From a virus: a stretch of 64,000 bases of DNA. The notes beneath the pieces were generated by a model. It searched no databases and was not told the origin of the DNA. It worked only from the letters and a program-made list of their open reading frames with translations. Positions within the stretch are counted from its first letter, which is position 1; each line of letters opens with the position of its first letter. The stretch spans positions 50,833 through 114,832 of IMG/VR virus record IMGVR_UViG_3300035698_017726; one strand, written 5' to 3'. Made by a program: the position numbers and the translations under genes. Shown in pieces: positions 56,435 to 63,948 of the stretch.

Positions 56435-57297
56435 CTACGGATTCCTGGGGGTGGTGGGCAGAAGAACGCTGAGCTCTCTCCAGGGAACGCACCAGAGGTG
56501 GACTCGACCATCGGTACTCCCCAGCCCTTGAGCTGGCTGGTGGTGCCATAGCGGAGCTCCATCACCTGGTCAGGGGAGTCACCGGCTTTCTTGAACTCGA
56601 CCTGCACCGTGTTCATAGCCACGGACTCTCCATAGCCAGTGCCCACGCTCTTTGTGCGCTGGCTCGCCTGGGTTCTACGGCTTCGAGCGATGCCTTTGGC
56701 TGTCCTAGTGGGCGGAGTAGATAGGCTATTTACGGTACAGCCTCTGGAGGTGTCTTCAGCAGAATAGGCTGGACTGGCGGCACAGATCGGCTCGACCACG
56801 TCCATGAAGTCGAGACAGGCGTCGTCACCTTTTGCCTGGGTGTCATCGCATGAGCTGCGGGGGATGCCATTCGAGTCTCCGCTCCTCCACTGAGGAGCAT
56901 ACTCGCGCTCCTTCTCCTTGAAGACCGCAGCGCCGATGTAGCCGACGAAGCTCTTGCCTGCGCCCATCTTTGCGCTGTAGGAGTCATCCTTCGCGCTGAA
57001 CTCGAAGGCAGCAGCTCTGTCATTGCTCTGCAGCCAGCCCTTGATGGTGACTGTAGCGTATGCATCGATGACGTAGCCGGAGCCGTTGAACGTGGCCGGC
57101 TTGATGTCTCCGCTGGTATCTACCGACTTGACGATGTTGATGCCGTCTACGGTGAGCACGGCGAGAATCCTGCCGTGGTGCCTGTTTCTGACTCTAATGG
57201 TGTACTCGCCGGATTCGGGAGCATGGAAGTAGGTCTTTCCGCCATGGGAGATGACTGGAAGGTTCTTGCCATCATGAATGAGGCTCAGTTCGATCAT
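56431..57297 (-). CDS. Hypothetical protein with Pro-rich tail
   Basis: 288 residues. N-terminal ~125 residues are beta-rich (HDGKNLPVISHGGKTYFHAPE, VRNRHHGRILAVLTVDG, FVGYIGAAVFKEKEREY); the middle is Ser/Thr/Arg-rich and likely disordered; the end is PPPPG. No family. Overlaps the RHH gene by 26 nt and the DHH gene by 4. Confidence 0.55.
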   Translation of the reverse strand: MIELSLIHDGKNLPVISHGGKTYFHAPESGEYTIRVRNRHHGRILAVLTVDGINIVKSVDTSGDIKPATFNGSGYVIDAYATVTIKGWLQSNDRAAAFEFSAKDDSYSAKMGAGKSFVGYIGAAVFKEKEREYAPQWRSGDSNGIPRSSCDDTQAKGDDACLDFMDVVEPICAASPAYSAEDTSRGCTVNSLSTPPTRTAKGIARSRRTQASQRTKSVGTGYGESVAMNTVQVEFKKAGDSPDQVMELRYGTTSQLKGWGVPMVESTSGAFPGESSAFFCPPPPGIRR

Positions 57298-57475
57298 CTG
57301 GGTGCCACACCTGTAGCTGAGGTTTGCGTGGAAAAATCTTCAATCTGTTCTCCACGATGGCGTTGAACAGCTCAGTCACTAAGCTTGTGCGGTTCAGTCC
57401 TTGGATACGCGCCCAGTGGTCGATGTAGTCCAGCAGGTCCTGATCCAATCGCATAGATATGAGTGTCTTAGCCAT
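57272..57475 (-). CDS. Ribbon-helix-helix (CopG-like) regulator
   Basis: 67 residues from ATG 57475. TLISMRLDQDLLDYIDHWARIQGLNRTSLVTELF has the strand-helix-turn-helix order of RHH repressors, with basic/polar strand residues for DNA contact. A 12-bp palindrome lies 17 nt upstream, a likely operator for autoregulation. Confidence 0.75.
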   Translation of the reverse strand: MAKTLISMRLDQDLLDYIDHWARIQGLNRTSLVTELFNAIVENRLKIFPRKPQLQVWHPDDRTEPHS

Positions 57476-57491
57476 GGTTAATGTATATCCT

Positions 57492-57503
57492 CTGTATATA
57501 CAG
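57492..57503. promoter_or_regulatory. Palindromic operator candidate for the RHH regulator
   Basis: CTGTATATACAG is a perfect 12-bp palindrome just upstream of the RHH start, with a second partial copy (TGTATATCC) at 57482-57490. RHH proteins bind such short symmetric sites in tandem. Confidence 0.55.
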
Positions 57504-57545
57504 GACGCAAGGTCGGTGGACACGATGTCCACCGACCGGTCAGTC

Positions 57546-57998
57546 CTAGTTCATGGTCTCGGGGCTGACGAGCCGAGAGAATAGGTCTGCAAGCTCTTCT
57601 GCACGCTCTTCGCCCAAAGCGCTATTCTTCTCGCCGGCATCTTCGATAGAATCACCGGCGAGAACGCGCTGCGCTTCTTCAGCCATTGTCGACGCCGCCA
57701 TCCCCAGAGTGATGGAGAGGATGTCGCCCCCCCACATGCACTTCTGGCTGGCCGTGCTACGGACGAAGTCCATGAAAACCCCGTAGTCCTCTTCGAAGAT
57801 GCCTTCCAGCATGGACAGGATCCTCGGGAAGTGGCGGTCTGCCGAAGAGTTGATCGCTTGCCGCATCTCTTCCTCGGTGCCCTCGACCTTCAGTTCCTTG
57901 AACATCGCTATGGTGAACGCGATGAACTTTTCCCTGTCCGCGAAGATGTTAGCCATAGCGAAGAGTTCAGCGTTGATTTTATGGTCTTGTTCGCTCAT
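57546..57998 (-). CDS. Acidic helical protein of the TerF-like operon
   Basis: 150 residues from ATG 57998 (AAAGGAGCC upstream). Fully helical, acidic, no motif. Start overlaps the stop of the small membrane-protein gene, so it belongs to the VWA operon. Confidence 0.6.
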   Translation of the reverse strand: MSEQDHKINAELFAMANIFADREKFIAFTIAMFKELKVEGTEEEMRQAINSSADRHFPRILSMLEGIFEEDYGVFMDFVRSTASQKCMWGGDILSITLGMAASTMAEEAQRVLAGDSIEDAGEKNSALGEERAEELADLFSRLVSPETMN

Positions 57999-58126
57999 TG
58001 TTTGGCTCCTTTCCACCATCTCTTAATGCGTCCCCGCATGATGGCGTCTTTCTTATAGCGTTCCCAAAGAATGCCTCCTATTACCCCGAGGGAGAATAGG
58101 AGGCAGGTAGAGACGGCTAAGATCAC
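57995..58126 (-). CDS. Small single-pass membrane protein
   Basis: 43 residues from GTG 58126, overlapping the VWA stop by 1 nt and the next start by 4. Residues 1-20 form one transmembrane helix (VILAVSTCLLFSLGVIGGIL) followed by a basic tail, predicting N-out, C-in topology. It may anchor the VWA complex. Confidence 0.6.
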   Translation of the reverse strand: MILAVSTCLLFSLGVIGGILWERYKKDAIMRGRIKRWWKGAKQ

Positions 58127-58878
58127 TACTGGATCCAGCCCTTGGCCTTCACGATCTTGACCCAGCCGGGGAACTCGTTGAGGAGCTGCTTGTAGAAGTC
58201 TTCATCGGAGAGGCCCTTCACGCTGCGAGCTTCGAAGAAGCCGGCGGAGTCGATGGCGAACCGCTTGTCTGTGTTGCCGATGTCGTCGAGGTCCTCGAGG
58301 AACGTGAACTTGGCTCCGCCCACTCCGCAGAACTGGATGAACATGGGGAGCTGGTTCAGCTTGGCCAACGCCTCGATGGTCTTCGCACGGTCTCCGCAGT
58401 TGCCGTCGGTCACGAAGAGGACGAACACGGGGTGCTTGCGGGGAGCCTTGACCTGGGGAGCCTTCTTGCCTCTGCCGGAGTAGCCGCCCTTGGCTGCGCC
58501 CAGCTCTGCCGCGAAGTAGCGTTCGCCTATCAGTTCGATGACGGTCGCGTAGTTGGTACCGTACTCGTAGTTGGTAGTACGCATGTGCTTCTTGACATAG
58601 CCGTCGATGTCGTCGATGCCCACATCACCGACGAAGGTGGCGCGCTCGCCGAAGTCGAAGTGCTGGATGGCGCCGTCGTCATCCATGGCCAGGCCGAGGC
58701 CGAGGCCGCGTTCGACGATATCCTGGACCTCGCCACTGCTGAAGCGGCCAGACATGCTGCCGCTGATGTCCATGACCAGCACGACTTCAGCCGTCACGCC
58801 GAAGAGGTCGAGGGTCATTTTCATGGTGCTGAGCTTCTGGCCCAGCTGCTGTACACGTTCTTTGCTTTTGAGCTGCAA
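58126..58878 (-). CDS. VWA-domain protein, TerF-like
   Basis: 250 residues from TTG 58878 with GGGAGG 7 nt upstream. VLVMDISGSMSGRF (about 34-47) is an intact MIDAS; TDGNCGDRAKT (about 160) is the later metal loop. Short length with VWA nearly throughout fits the TerF/toxic-cation-resistance type. With TerD- and TerB-like genes at 36.7-37.7 kb this makes a dispersed Ter set. A promoter-like motif lies 52 nt upstream. Confidence 0.75.
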   Translation of the reverse strand: MQLKSKERVQQLGQKLSTMKMTLDLFGVTAEVVLVMDISGSMSGRFSSGEVQDIVERGLGLGLAMDDDGAIQHFDFGERATFVGDVGIDDIDGYVKKHMRTTNYEYGTNYATVIELIGERYFAAELGAAKGGYSGRGKKAPQVKAPRKHPVFVLFVTDGNCGDRAKTIEALAKLNQLPMFIQFCGVGGAKFTFLEDLDDIGNTDKRFAIDSAGFFEARSVKGLSDEDFYKQLLNEFPGWVKIVKAKGWIQ

Positions 58879-58924
58879 AACTTATCCTCCCTGAGGAAAG
58901 TTAAGGGTTTATGGAGACTGGCTC

Positions 58925-58936
58925 CACGTTTCTTAT
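58925..58936 (-). promoter_or_regulatory. ATAAGAA-NNN-TG promoter-like motif
   Basis: Minus-strand GTCATAAGAAACGTG, about 50 nt before the TerF-like start. Confidence 0.55.
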
Positions 58937-58952
58937 GACTCCAATGCTGCTG

Positions 58953-59042
58953 TCATTGTCGAAAGGTCAATGTCATACGCAGGGGAGCGACTAGCTTGCG
59001 AAGCTTCTCCAGCTCTTTGGTGAGCTCTTCAACAGTGGCCAT
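58953..59042 (-). CDS. Short coiled-coil peptide
   Basis: 29 codons from ATG 59042 with AGGAACAAGTA upstream, overlapping the previous stop (TAATG). Leu-heptad helix (VEELTKELEKLRKLV). Confidence 0.45.
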   Translation of the reverse strand: MATVEELTKELEKLRKLVAPLRMTLTFRQ

Positions 59043-59293
59043 TACTTGTTCCTGTAGTGAGGCCCAATCCTCATTTCTTTGGTTGTTCCGCTGTTTACGG
59101 TCTGTACCCACCATCCTGCTGCGGAGAAGATGGTTTGCAGTGACCCTACCAAGTCCGGAGGCGGAGAGATGACTCGGTACTTTGTATTGGGCTCCCACAG
59201 AGGACGGAGAAGTCTATTGGTAGCGGCTACCCACTTATCTATTAGGCTGTCCGCCAACTCTACGTCTCCCGGTCTAAGGGCGTTTACGCTCAT
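59042..59293 (-). CDS. Small hypothetical protein
   Basis: 83 residues, ATGA overlap with the radical SAM gene. Helical start and a Trp-containing C-terminal strand region. No family. Confidence 0.55.
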   Translation of the reverse strand: MSVNALRPGDVELADSLIDKWVAATNRLLRPLWEPNTKYRVISPPPDLVGSLQTIFSAAGWWVQTVNSGTTKEMRIGPHYRNK

Positions 59294-60143
59294 AGCAGTG
59301 GGCAGCCTTCCCAGCCGACGTGGATGAAGCCGTCGGGCTGGAGTACTAGACTACGGAGCTCTTCGCTTGGTTCTACCTCCAGGGCCATGCAGGTAGCCAT
59401 AGACACCGATAGGCCTTTGTACGCATAAACGATGTCTCCATGCTCCAGCTTGTAACGAGCGTAGCCACCATCCCTGAGTAGGTACTCCAGCATGCCCACA
59501 GAGTCGTGATAGTCCGCCCCATGCTCTTGTACCCAGTCTTTGGCTCTATCGTCTTTGCTCTCGTGGGGAATACCCAACCGACGGCAAGTCAGCTGCTGTA
59601 TTCCTAGTCTGCTTAGTGCGGAGACATAGCCTTCGAACCTTTCCTTATTCTTGGGCCCCTCACCAAGCTTGAAATCGTCTCCGGTCATGTTGAGGCTGAT
59701 ACGACACAACATGCCCGCCTTCACTATTCTACTAGCTACCTCGTAGTAGTCATGGTCATGCCCCATTATTGAGCAGTTGGTCTCTGGGTCCATCGATGAC
59801 GCAGAGATAGATACGCAGGTTACCCCCAGTTCCCTGAACCCCAGAAGAACTGGGTCCAACAGCTGTGTCCCATTGGTCTGGATCTCTACCCGAGGGAATT
59901 CTGGGCCCAGCTGCTCCAAGATGACGTGAAGGTCGGTGTATTGGAGAGTTGGCTCCCCTCTTCCAGTAATCAACAGGGTCTCGCAGTTGATCGTCCTATT
60001 TAGCTTCTTTACCTTCCAAAGACTCTTCAAGATGCGCCCATTGGAGGCACCGCCTTGCCGACGAGTCATTCGTGTCATGCAGAAGCCGCAGTTACCGTGT
60101 TACATCCACCCGCCAAGTTGACACTAATACTGGAGGCCTTCAC
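59290..60143 (-). pseudogene. Radical SAM protein, frame broken near its Cys cluster
   Basis: From GTG 60143 (GTGA overlap with the upstream gene) the frame reads SISVNLAGGCNT and stops at 60075; the other frame carries NCGFCMTRMTRRQGG and continues 262 residues to 59290. Joined, they give CN-x-N-CGFC, the CxxxCxxC cluster that binds the 4Fe-4S centre, followed by TGRGEPTL and EIQTNGTQ typical of the radical SAM barrel. A 2-base excess (or 1-base loss) at about 60090-60098 breaks it. Product chemistry unknown. Confidence 0.7.
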
Positions 60144-60391
60144 TTTGTTCTCGATGATGAGCTGATGACGCCCAACTCAGCGAGTCCACAGATGAAGAAG
60201 AGGATGACCCAGAAGAGATCTGCCTGGTTGAAGTGGGCATAGTAGGCGATGAGGAACCTAGGCGCGCAGATAGCGCAGAGGACATCTGCCCAGTACGGAA
60301 CGTCGTTGGCCGGGATGAGGCCATGACTGTTGCTCCAAAGGAGCGTGCATCTTGGGAATAGTAGGGCTGCGAACAGCCAACCAGTGGTCAA
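60140..60391 (-). CDS. Small membrane protein
   Basis: 83 residues from TTG 60391 (GGAG 8 nt upstream; overlaps the previous stop). Two or three hydrophobic helices (about 3-18, 37-52, 60-75). Might be a holin or transporter-like small protein; no family. Confidence 0.55.
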   Translation of the reverse strand: MTTGWLFAALLFPRCTLLWSNSHGLIPANDVPYWADVLCAICAPRFLIAYYAHFNQADLFWVILFFICGLAELGVISSSSRTK

Positions 60392-60723
60392 TGTACTGTC
60401 TCCTCTTTGTCGTAAGACAGAAGGACGTTGCCTTCAGTGTCTTCGTCGGTGATTTGTGTTTCTTTCTCCAGCCACAGTGCTTCGATAACGAAGTTATCTG
60501 CGAGCGCGCTCAAAAGCAGGTTGTACGCTGCTCGTCCTTCAGTCTCTGTGTCATAGATGTAGTCGACGTCCCTGCAGCCAAAGCCTGTTCCCGAACTGGC
60601 CCAGTTCTCGTCCCCCAATGTTGCGGTGATGGTGTCGTTGACTAGCCTCCAGTACTCCATGGAGTTGCCGAAGGCTTGGCCGCCCAACTGGACGCTGATG
60701 CCTACTCGATATTTGGTACCCAT
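60388..60723 (-). CDS. Hypothetical protein
   Basis: 111 residues, GAGGACACCGG before the ATG. Ferredoxin-like alternation of strands and helices, acidic C-terminus. Overlaps genes on both sides. Confidence 0.55.
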   Translation of the reverse strand: MGTKYRVGISVQLGGQAFGNSMEYWRLVNDTITATLGDENWASSGTGFGCRDVDYIYDTETEGRAAYNLLLSALADNFVIEALWLEKETQITDEDTEGNVLLSYDKEETVH

Positions 60724-60992
60724 CCGGTGTCCTCCAAGAGCATCACGCGCTCTTCTAGTAGTTCGATGTAGCCCTCTTGGAGTTCTTGTTTGTCTGAGGA
60801 GGAACAGCCATGGCCGATCAGAGCGCCAACGGCGCAGAAGAGAGCCATTCTGCTGATGATCTCAACTGGATGAGGTCGGGCCATCTTTAGAAGATGGCCC
60901 AGTAGCATCGTAATGGATTCTTGTGTTTCGTTGATGCGCGCTGTGTTCCTTTGTACTACTTCTTCGATGGTGCCCGTGAACTTTGTCTTCAT
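60702..60992 (-). CDS. Small protein with one hydrophobic helix
   Basis: 96 residues from ATG 60992 with GGAGACACC upstream. Charged N-terminal helix, a hydrophobic segment ending in Cys-Ser-Ser (about 48-66), acidic C-terminus. Coupled to the peptide gene upstream. Confidence 0.55.
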   Translation of the reverse strand: MKTKFTGTIEEVVQRNTARINETQESITMLLGHLLKMARPHPVEIISRMALFCAVGALIGHGCSSSDKQELQEGYIELLEERVMLLEDTGWVPNIE

Positions 60993-61096
60993 GGTGTCTC
61001 CGATAGTTTGATTAGGGCCATGCTGCTCATGATGCATAGGTAGAGCACAACGACTGTGACGATGAGCTCCCAGATATCAGGACTCGGCTTTGCCAC
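60989..61096 (-). CDS. Short transmembrane peptide
   Basis: 35 codons from GTG 61096 with GGGAG 7 nt upstream. One transmembrane helix (WELIVTVVVLYLCIMSSMAL). Overlaps both flanking genes by a few bases, as in a coupled operon. Confidence 0.55.
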   Translation of the reverse strand: MAKPSPDIWELIVTVVVLYLCIMSSMALIKLSETP

Positions 61097-61406
61097 CAGG
61101 TAACTCCCACGTAGGCTGGCTGGGGCTACTCGAAGGCACCATCTTTAGTTCGAAGGTCCCCACCCCAGGGATGAAAAGAAAATACGGTATTGGCTTGGGC
61201 AGGTTGTCCGTAGTCCAGAAGACCTTGAAGCACAGCTGCGGCATTAGGTCTCTCAAGTGCCTACGTTTCTTGGCCCAGTAGCTCCATACATCGTCCTTCA
61301 CGACCCCCTCCGCCTTGCCGTCACGCAAGGCGGAGGTAGTCATGCCGATGTCCAAGTCAGGGAAGAAGGTCTTGAAGGTCAAGACCAACCTGTTGATGTG
61401 TCTCAC
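61077..61406 (-). CDS. Hypothetical protein
   Basis: 109 residues from GTG 61406, immediately after the upstream stop (TAAGTG) with AAGGTAGAG. Basic, aromatic, C-terminus WELPGGKAES recalls a Nudix-like ending, but no Nudix box is present. Confidence 0.5.
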   Translation of the reverse strand: MRHINRLVLTFKTFFPDLDIGMTTSALRDGKAEGVVKDDVWSYWAKKRRHLRDLMPQLCFKVFWTTDNLPKPIPYFLFIPGVGTFELKMVPSSSPSQPTWELPGGKAES

Positions 61407-61688
61407 TTACTCTACCTTTACGCAGGTGAGCGCGCGGTTAGCATAGACGGAGTAGCAGGTCACTCCATAATCATCTGGGCCAACGCGCCAGAGGTAGGCG
61501 TCGTTGCCGATCTCTGCGATGGGTACGTCGTCGTACTTCTGCGCCCAGCACCTCTGGAATGCCTCCAGGGGCATTCCTTTTGGACAATGCACACTCATCT
61601 CCACTACTGGGACGTCTACGGGCTTATCTTTGGCCCCCAAGAAGATGACCACAAGGCCTGCAGTAGTGACCGCGATAGTCAGCAGCAT
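61407..61688 (-). CDS. Membrane-anchored hypothetical protein
   Basis: 93 residues from ATG 61688 (GGGAG upstream). One N-terminal transmembrane helix (MLLTIAVTTAGLVVIFLG) then a soluble domain with three Cys. The same frame is open about 150 nt further upstream with coding-like sequence (AELRDAEADTAEPAEPEEEP) but no start codon; a single missing base near 61815 would supply ATG GCC. The true protein may therefore be about 45 residues longer. Confidence 0.5.
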   Translation of the reverse strand: MLLTIAVTTAGLVVIFLGAKDKPVDVPVVEMSVHCPKGMPLEAFQRCWAQKYDDVPIAEIGNDAYLWRVGPDDYGVTCYSVYANRALTCVKVE

Positions 61689-61855
61689 TCGGTACTCCCT
61701 CAACCAGTCTCCTATTCCGATGAACTCCTCCCAATAGGTTGGAGTTCGGAAAACTGGCTCTTCTTCAGGTTCAGCAGGTTCAGCGGTGTCAGCTTCAGCG
61801 TCACGGAGCTCGGCTAGGCCATACGCATATACAACGCAGACCTTCTCCGTGAATC

Positions 61856-62068
61856 TTATGACATCCTTTTCCTGAAGAATGCAGCTATTGGCCTAGCGAC
61901 CGTAGAAGTCATGATTTTGCCGCCGTGAAAGTTGACTGCTCGCGTAGCACCACTCTTCTGTACGAAGATTTGCGCCTTGCTGAAGTCCTTCACCCATCTG
62001 ACCGGCCCCGGCCCGTGATTCTTGTAGAAAAGACCGTTTCTCACTACGAAGTATACGTCTCGATGCAT
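61856..62068 (-). CDS. Small basic protein
   Basis: 70 residues, GGGGAATAA before the ATG. Beta-rich, very basic, pattern DVYFVVRNGLFYKNHG. Overlaps the next gene by 25 nt. Confidence 0.55.
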   Translation of the reverse strand: MHRDVYFVVRNGLFYKNHGPGPVRWVKDFSKAQIFVQKSGATRAVNFHGGKIMTSTVARPIAAFFRKRMS

Positions 62069-62424
62069 TTATTCCCCAGAAAGGCCCAAAGACGTTCTTC
62101 GGCGCCCATTTTGCATAGGTTGAACACTGGAATATTGCACGCATCAGCCAATCTGATGGCCTGACCCGTACCCCCAGTATGTCTACCGGTCTCTTTTAGT
62201 GTCTCGGCGCCATCAGTGGTCCAACAGACCACGAAAGCCACTGGATCTCGCAGTGAGTCACCAAGTACTTGGTGACTGTTGCGTGCTTGAAGCTTCTTCC
62301 CGCCTTGTTTTAGTGCGTCCAGTCGCGCGCTGCGAAGGAATATCTGGGTCATCGTGACGTTGCTGAAGTCAGTGCCCGTCTCTGCCGCCTTCAACAGCTC
62401 TACTACGTCTTGGTCTTCGGCCAT
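62044..62424 (-). CDS. SLOG/DprA-like nucleotide-binding protein
   Basis: 126 residues, GAGGAGATC before the ATG. VAFVVCWTTDGAETLKETGRHTGGTGQAIRLADACNIPVFNL has the Rossmann-like GGTGQAI loop of SLOG-type proteins found in many large phages. Such proteins bind nucleotides or nucleotide-derived ligands. The N-terminus is shorter than usual. Confidence 0.6.
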   Translation of the reverse strand: MAEDQDVVELLKAAETGTDFSNVTMTQIFLRSARLDALKQGGKKLQARNSHQVLGDSLRDPVAFVVCWTTDGAETLKETGRHTGGTGQAIRLADACNIPVFNLCKMGAEERLWAFLGNKCIETYTS

Positions 62425-62528
62425 TCTTTTGATCTCCTCTATTGTTTTGTCGAGTAACTCCCAGCTGAGATTCTTTCCATTCCCCTAGGGAGTAACTAGG
62501 TCGCTAGAGTAATCAATGATGTCCCACA
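62425..62528. other. Intergenic gap
   Basis: 104 nt, AT-rich, no gene. GAGTAACTCCC and GGGAGTAACT are near-mirror copies about 30 nt apart. A promoter for the SLOG gene is likely, but no clear hexamers are seen. Confidence 0.3.
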
Positions 62529-62915
62529 TTAATAATCACTCCCTCCTTGACCATCTCCAGCTCCGTGCATCTTGTCCGGGTCAAGGCAAGGCTTGGGACC
62601 AGGCTCGAACTCTGCTTTGAGTTGGTCGTAGAGCTCACGTCGTGATGCTTGGGACAGCGTCTTCTTATTGGCGGCCTCAGATATCTTCTCGGAGAGTCTC
62701 CATGATTCTACTGGGAGCTCTCTAACGTAAGCCACCGCCAAGATGTCTCCCTCTTCGGGTCCGTTCCAGTGCTCATCGCCAACACCGTCGAAGTGGTTCC
62801 TGGCTTCGGCGATAGCTTCGCTCTGGGTAGTGGCCTTGAGCTCCACCAACAGCTCTCCGCAGCCTACGGTGAAGTCACAGCCTATTGGCTGACGTAGATG
62901 TGCGTAAAACTTCAT
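62529..62915 (-). CDS. Hypothetical protein
   Basis: 128 residues, ATGA overlap with the upstream gene. N-terminal beta-alpha region (TVGCGELLVELKATTQSEAIAEA) similar to small ferredoxin-like domains, Gly/Asp-rich tail. No family. Confidence 0.55.
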   Translation of the reverse strand: MKFYAHLRQPIGCDFTVGCGELLVELKATTQSEAIAEARNHFDGVGDEHWNGPEEGDILAVAYVRELPVESWRLSEKISEAANKKTLSQASRRELYDQLKAEFEPGPKPCLDPDKMHGAGDGQGGSDY

Positions 62916-63448
62916 AGGTTCAGCGTCCTTTGGTGAGTTGCCTCATCCAGTAGGGTGTAGTCCTCAGCCAGTATCTCGTCTGCCCACGCCATGGCCTCTT
63001 CGCGCAGCTTACGTAGGTTGACGTGCTTGTCTTTCGGGCCCCAGCCCGTCCGACCGCCATTTTTCGAGTTCAGAGTCCACTGCCAGCAGTCGGATAAGAA
63101 TCCCCCATCTCCGGCGCTTTGGCTCATTGGGCGCAGCCAGGCTCGTCTCCACCAGGGTTCTTCGTTACAACCAACCAGATAACGCCGTAAGCTGAAGGGA
63201 AACCCTTCGTCCCACATCCACGGAGCTAGCATCGTCTCGTAGAGCTCGCGTCTTTTTGTTGTTATCTGTTGTTCACGATAGTTCAGGGCATCCACCTGCG
63301 CGTCCAGCACATCCAAGCGGTGTTGGAGCGTCTCCATCTTTCGGTCAAGCTCTTCACGCTCGACCATTTGCTCTTCCATCAGGTCAGCCTGCATCTCGTC
63401 TACCCTGTCCCTCTCCTCTACGAGCTCGAAGTAACGTTTAACGCTCAT
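62912..63448 (-). CDS. Coiled-coil hypothetical protein
   Basis: 178 residues, overlapping genes on both sides by 4 nt. Residues 5-75 are a long charged coiled coil rich in Glu, Gln and Arg; the C-terminal part has several Trp (EEPWWRRAWLRP). Co-translated with the NADAR gene. Confidence 0.6.
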   Translation of the reverse strand: MSVKRYFELVEERDRVDEMQADLMEEQMVEREELDRKMETLQHRLDVLDAQVDALNYREQQITTKRRELYETMLAPWMWDEGFPFSLRRYLVGCNEEPWWRRAWLRPMSQSAGDGGFLSDCWQWTLNSKNGGRTGWGPKDKHVNLRKLREEAMAWADEILAEDYTLLDEATHQRTLNL

Positions 63449-63948
63449 CTGTCCCTCTTGTGTAGGATATGACGAATTGACATGAGCACATTGCCTAGCC
63501 AGTTCTCCCCCTCTATGTCCTTACATTTGTCGCAGGTACAGTTTCCCCAGAAGTTATCGTGCCAGTTGTTACCTTCTACCAACTCAGCATCCATAGTAGA
63601 CAGCAACATGCTTCTGAGTGCCTCATTCTGCTCAAACTTAGCTGTGACAATGTCGGTCAAGATGCCGACCTTTACGTCTTCCCAGTCGTCTCTTAGCTCA
63701 ACCTTACGTCCTAATCTCTTCGCACGTCCAGGAGTGGTCGCCTCGGCGATAGCTGTGTAGTCGTCTGGGTGCTTGGCCTTCGAGGCCTGGAATGCGTGTT
63801 CTACGGTATCCCATAGTCGGCCGTCATACTGAAAGGCATGAACGAAGAAGTTACTGAGCCATCTGTATTTGCCGGAGAAGCCTATATCATTGTGAACGTA
63901 GCCCGTCCGAATGTACAGCTCTACGGGCTTGTAGTCGCGGTCACTCAT
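63445..63948 (-). CDS. YbiA/NADAR-family protein
   Basis: 167 residues. FSGKYRWLSNFFVHAFQYDG (about 24-43), TVEHAFQASKA (about 48-58) and NNWHDNFWG (about 127-135) are the conserved NADAR/YbiA blocks. Members act as N-glycosidases; some reverse ADP-ribosylation of guanine in DNA made by DarT-type toxins. Together with the macro-domain protein at 49.3 kb, an anti-defence role is plausible. Confidence 0.8.
   Translation of the reverse strand: MSDRDYKPVELYIRTGYVHNDIGFSGKYRWLSNFFVHAFQYDGRLWDTVEHAFQASKAKHPDDYTAIAEATTPGRAKRLGRKVELRDDWEDVKVGILTDIVTAKFEQNEALRSMLLSTMDAELVEGNNWHDNFWGNCTCDKCKDIEGENWLGNVLMSIRHILHKRDR

Noticed and set aside
61077-61406. Nudix hydrolase
   Set aside because: The ending WELPGGKAE recalls the start of a Nudix box, but the remaining REVxEExG motif is absent and the protein stops there.
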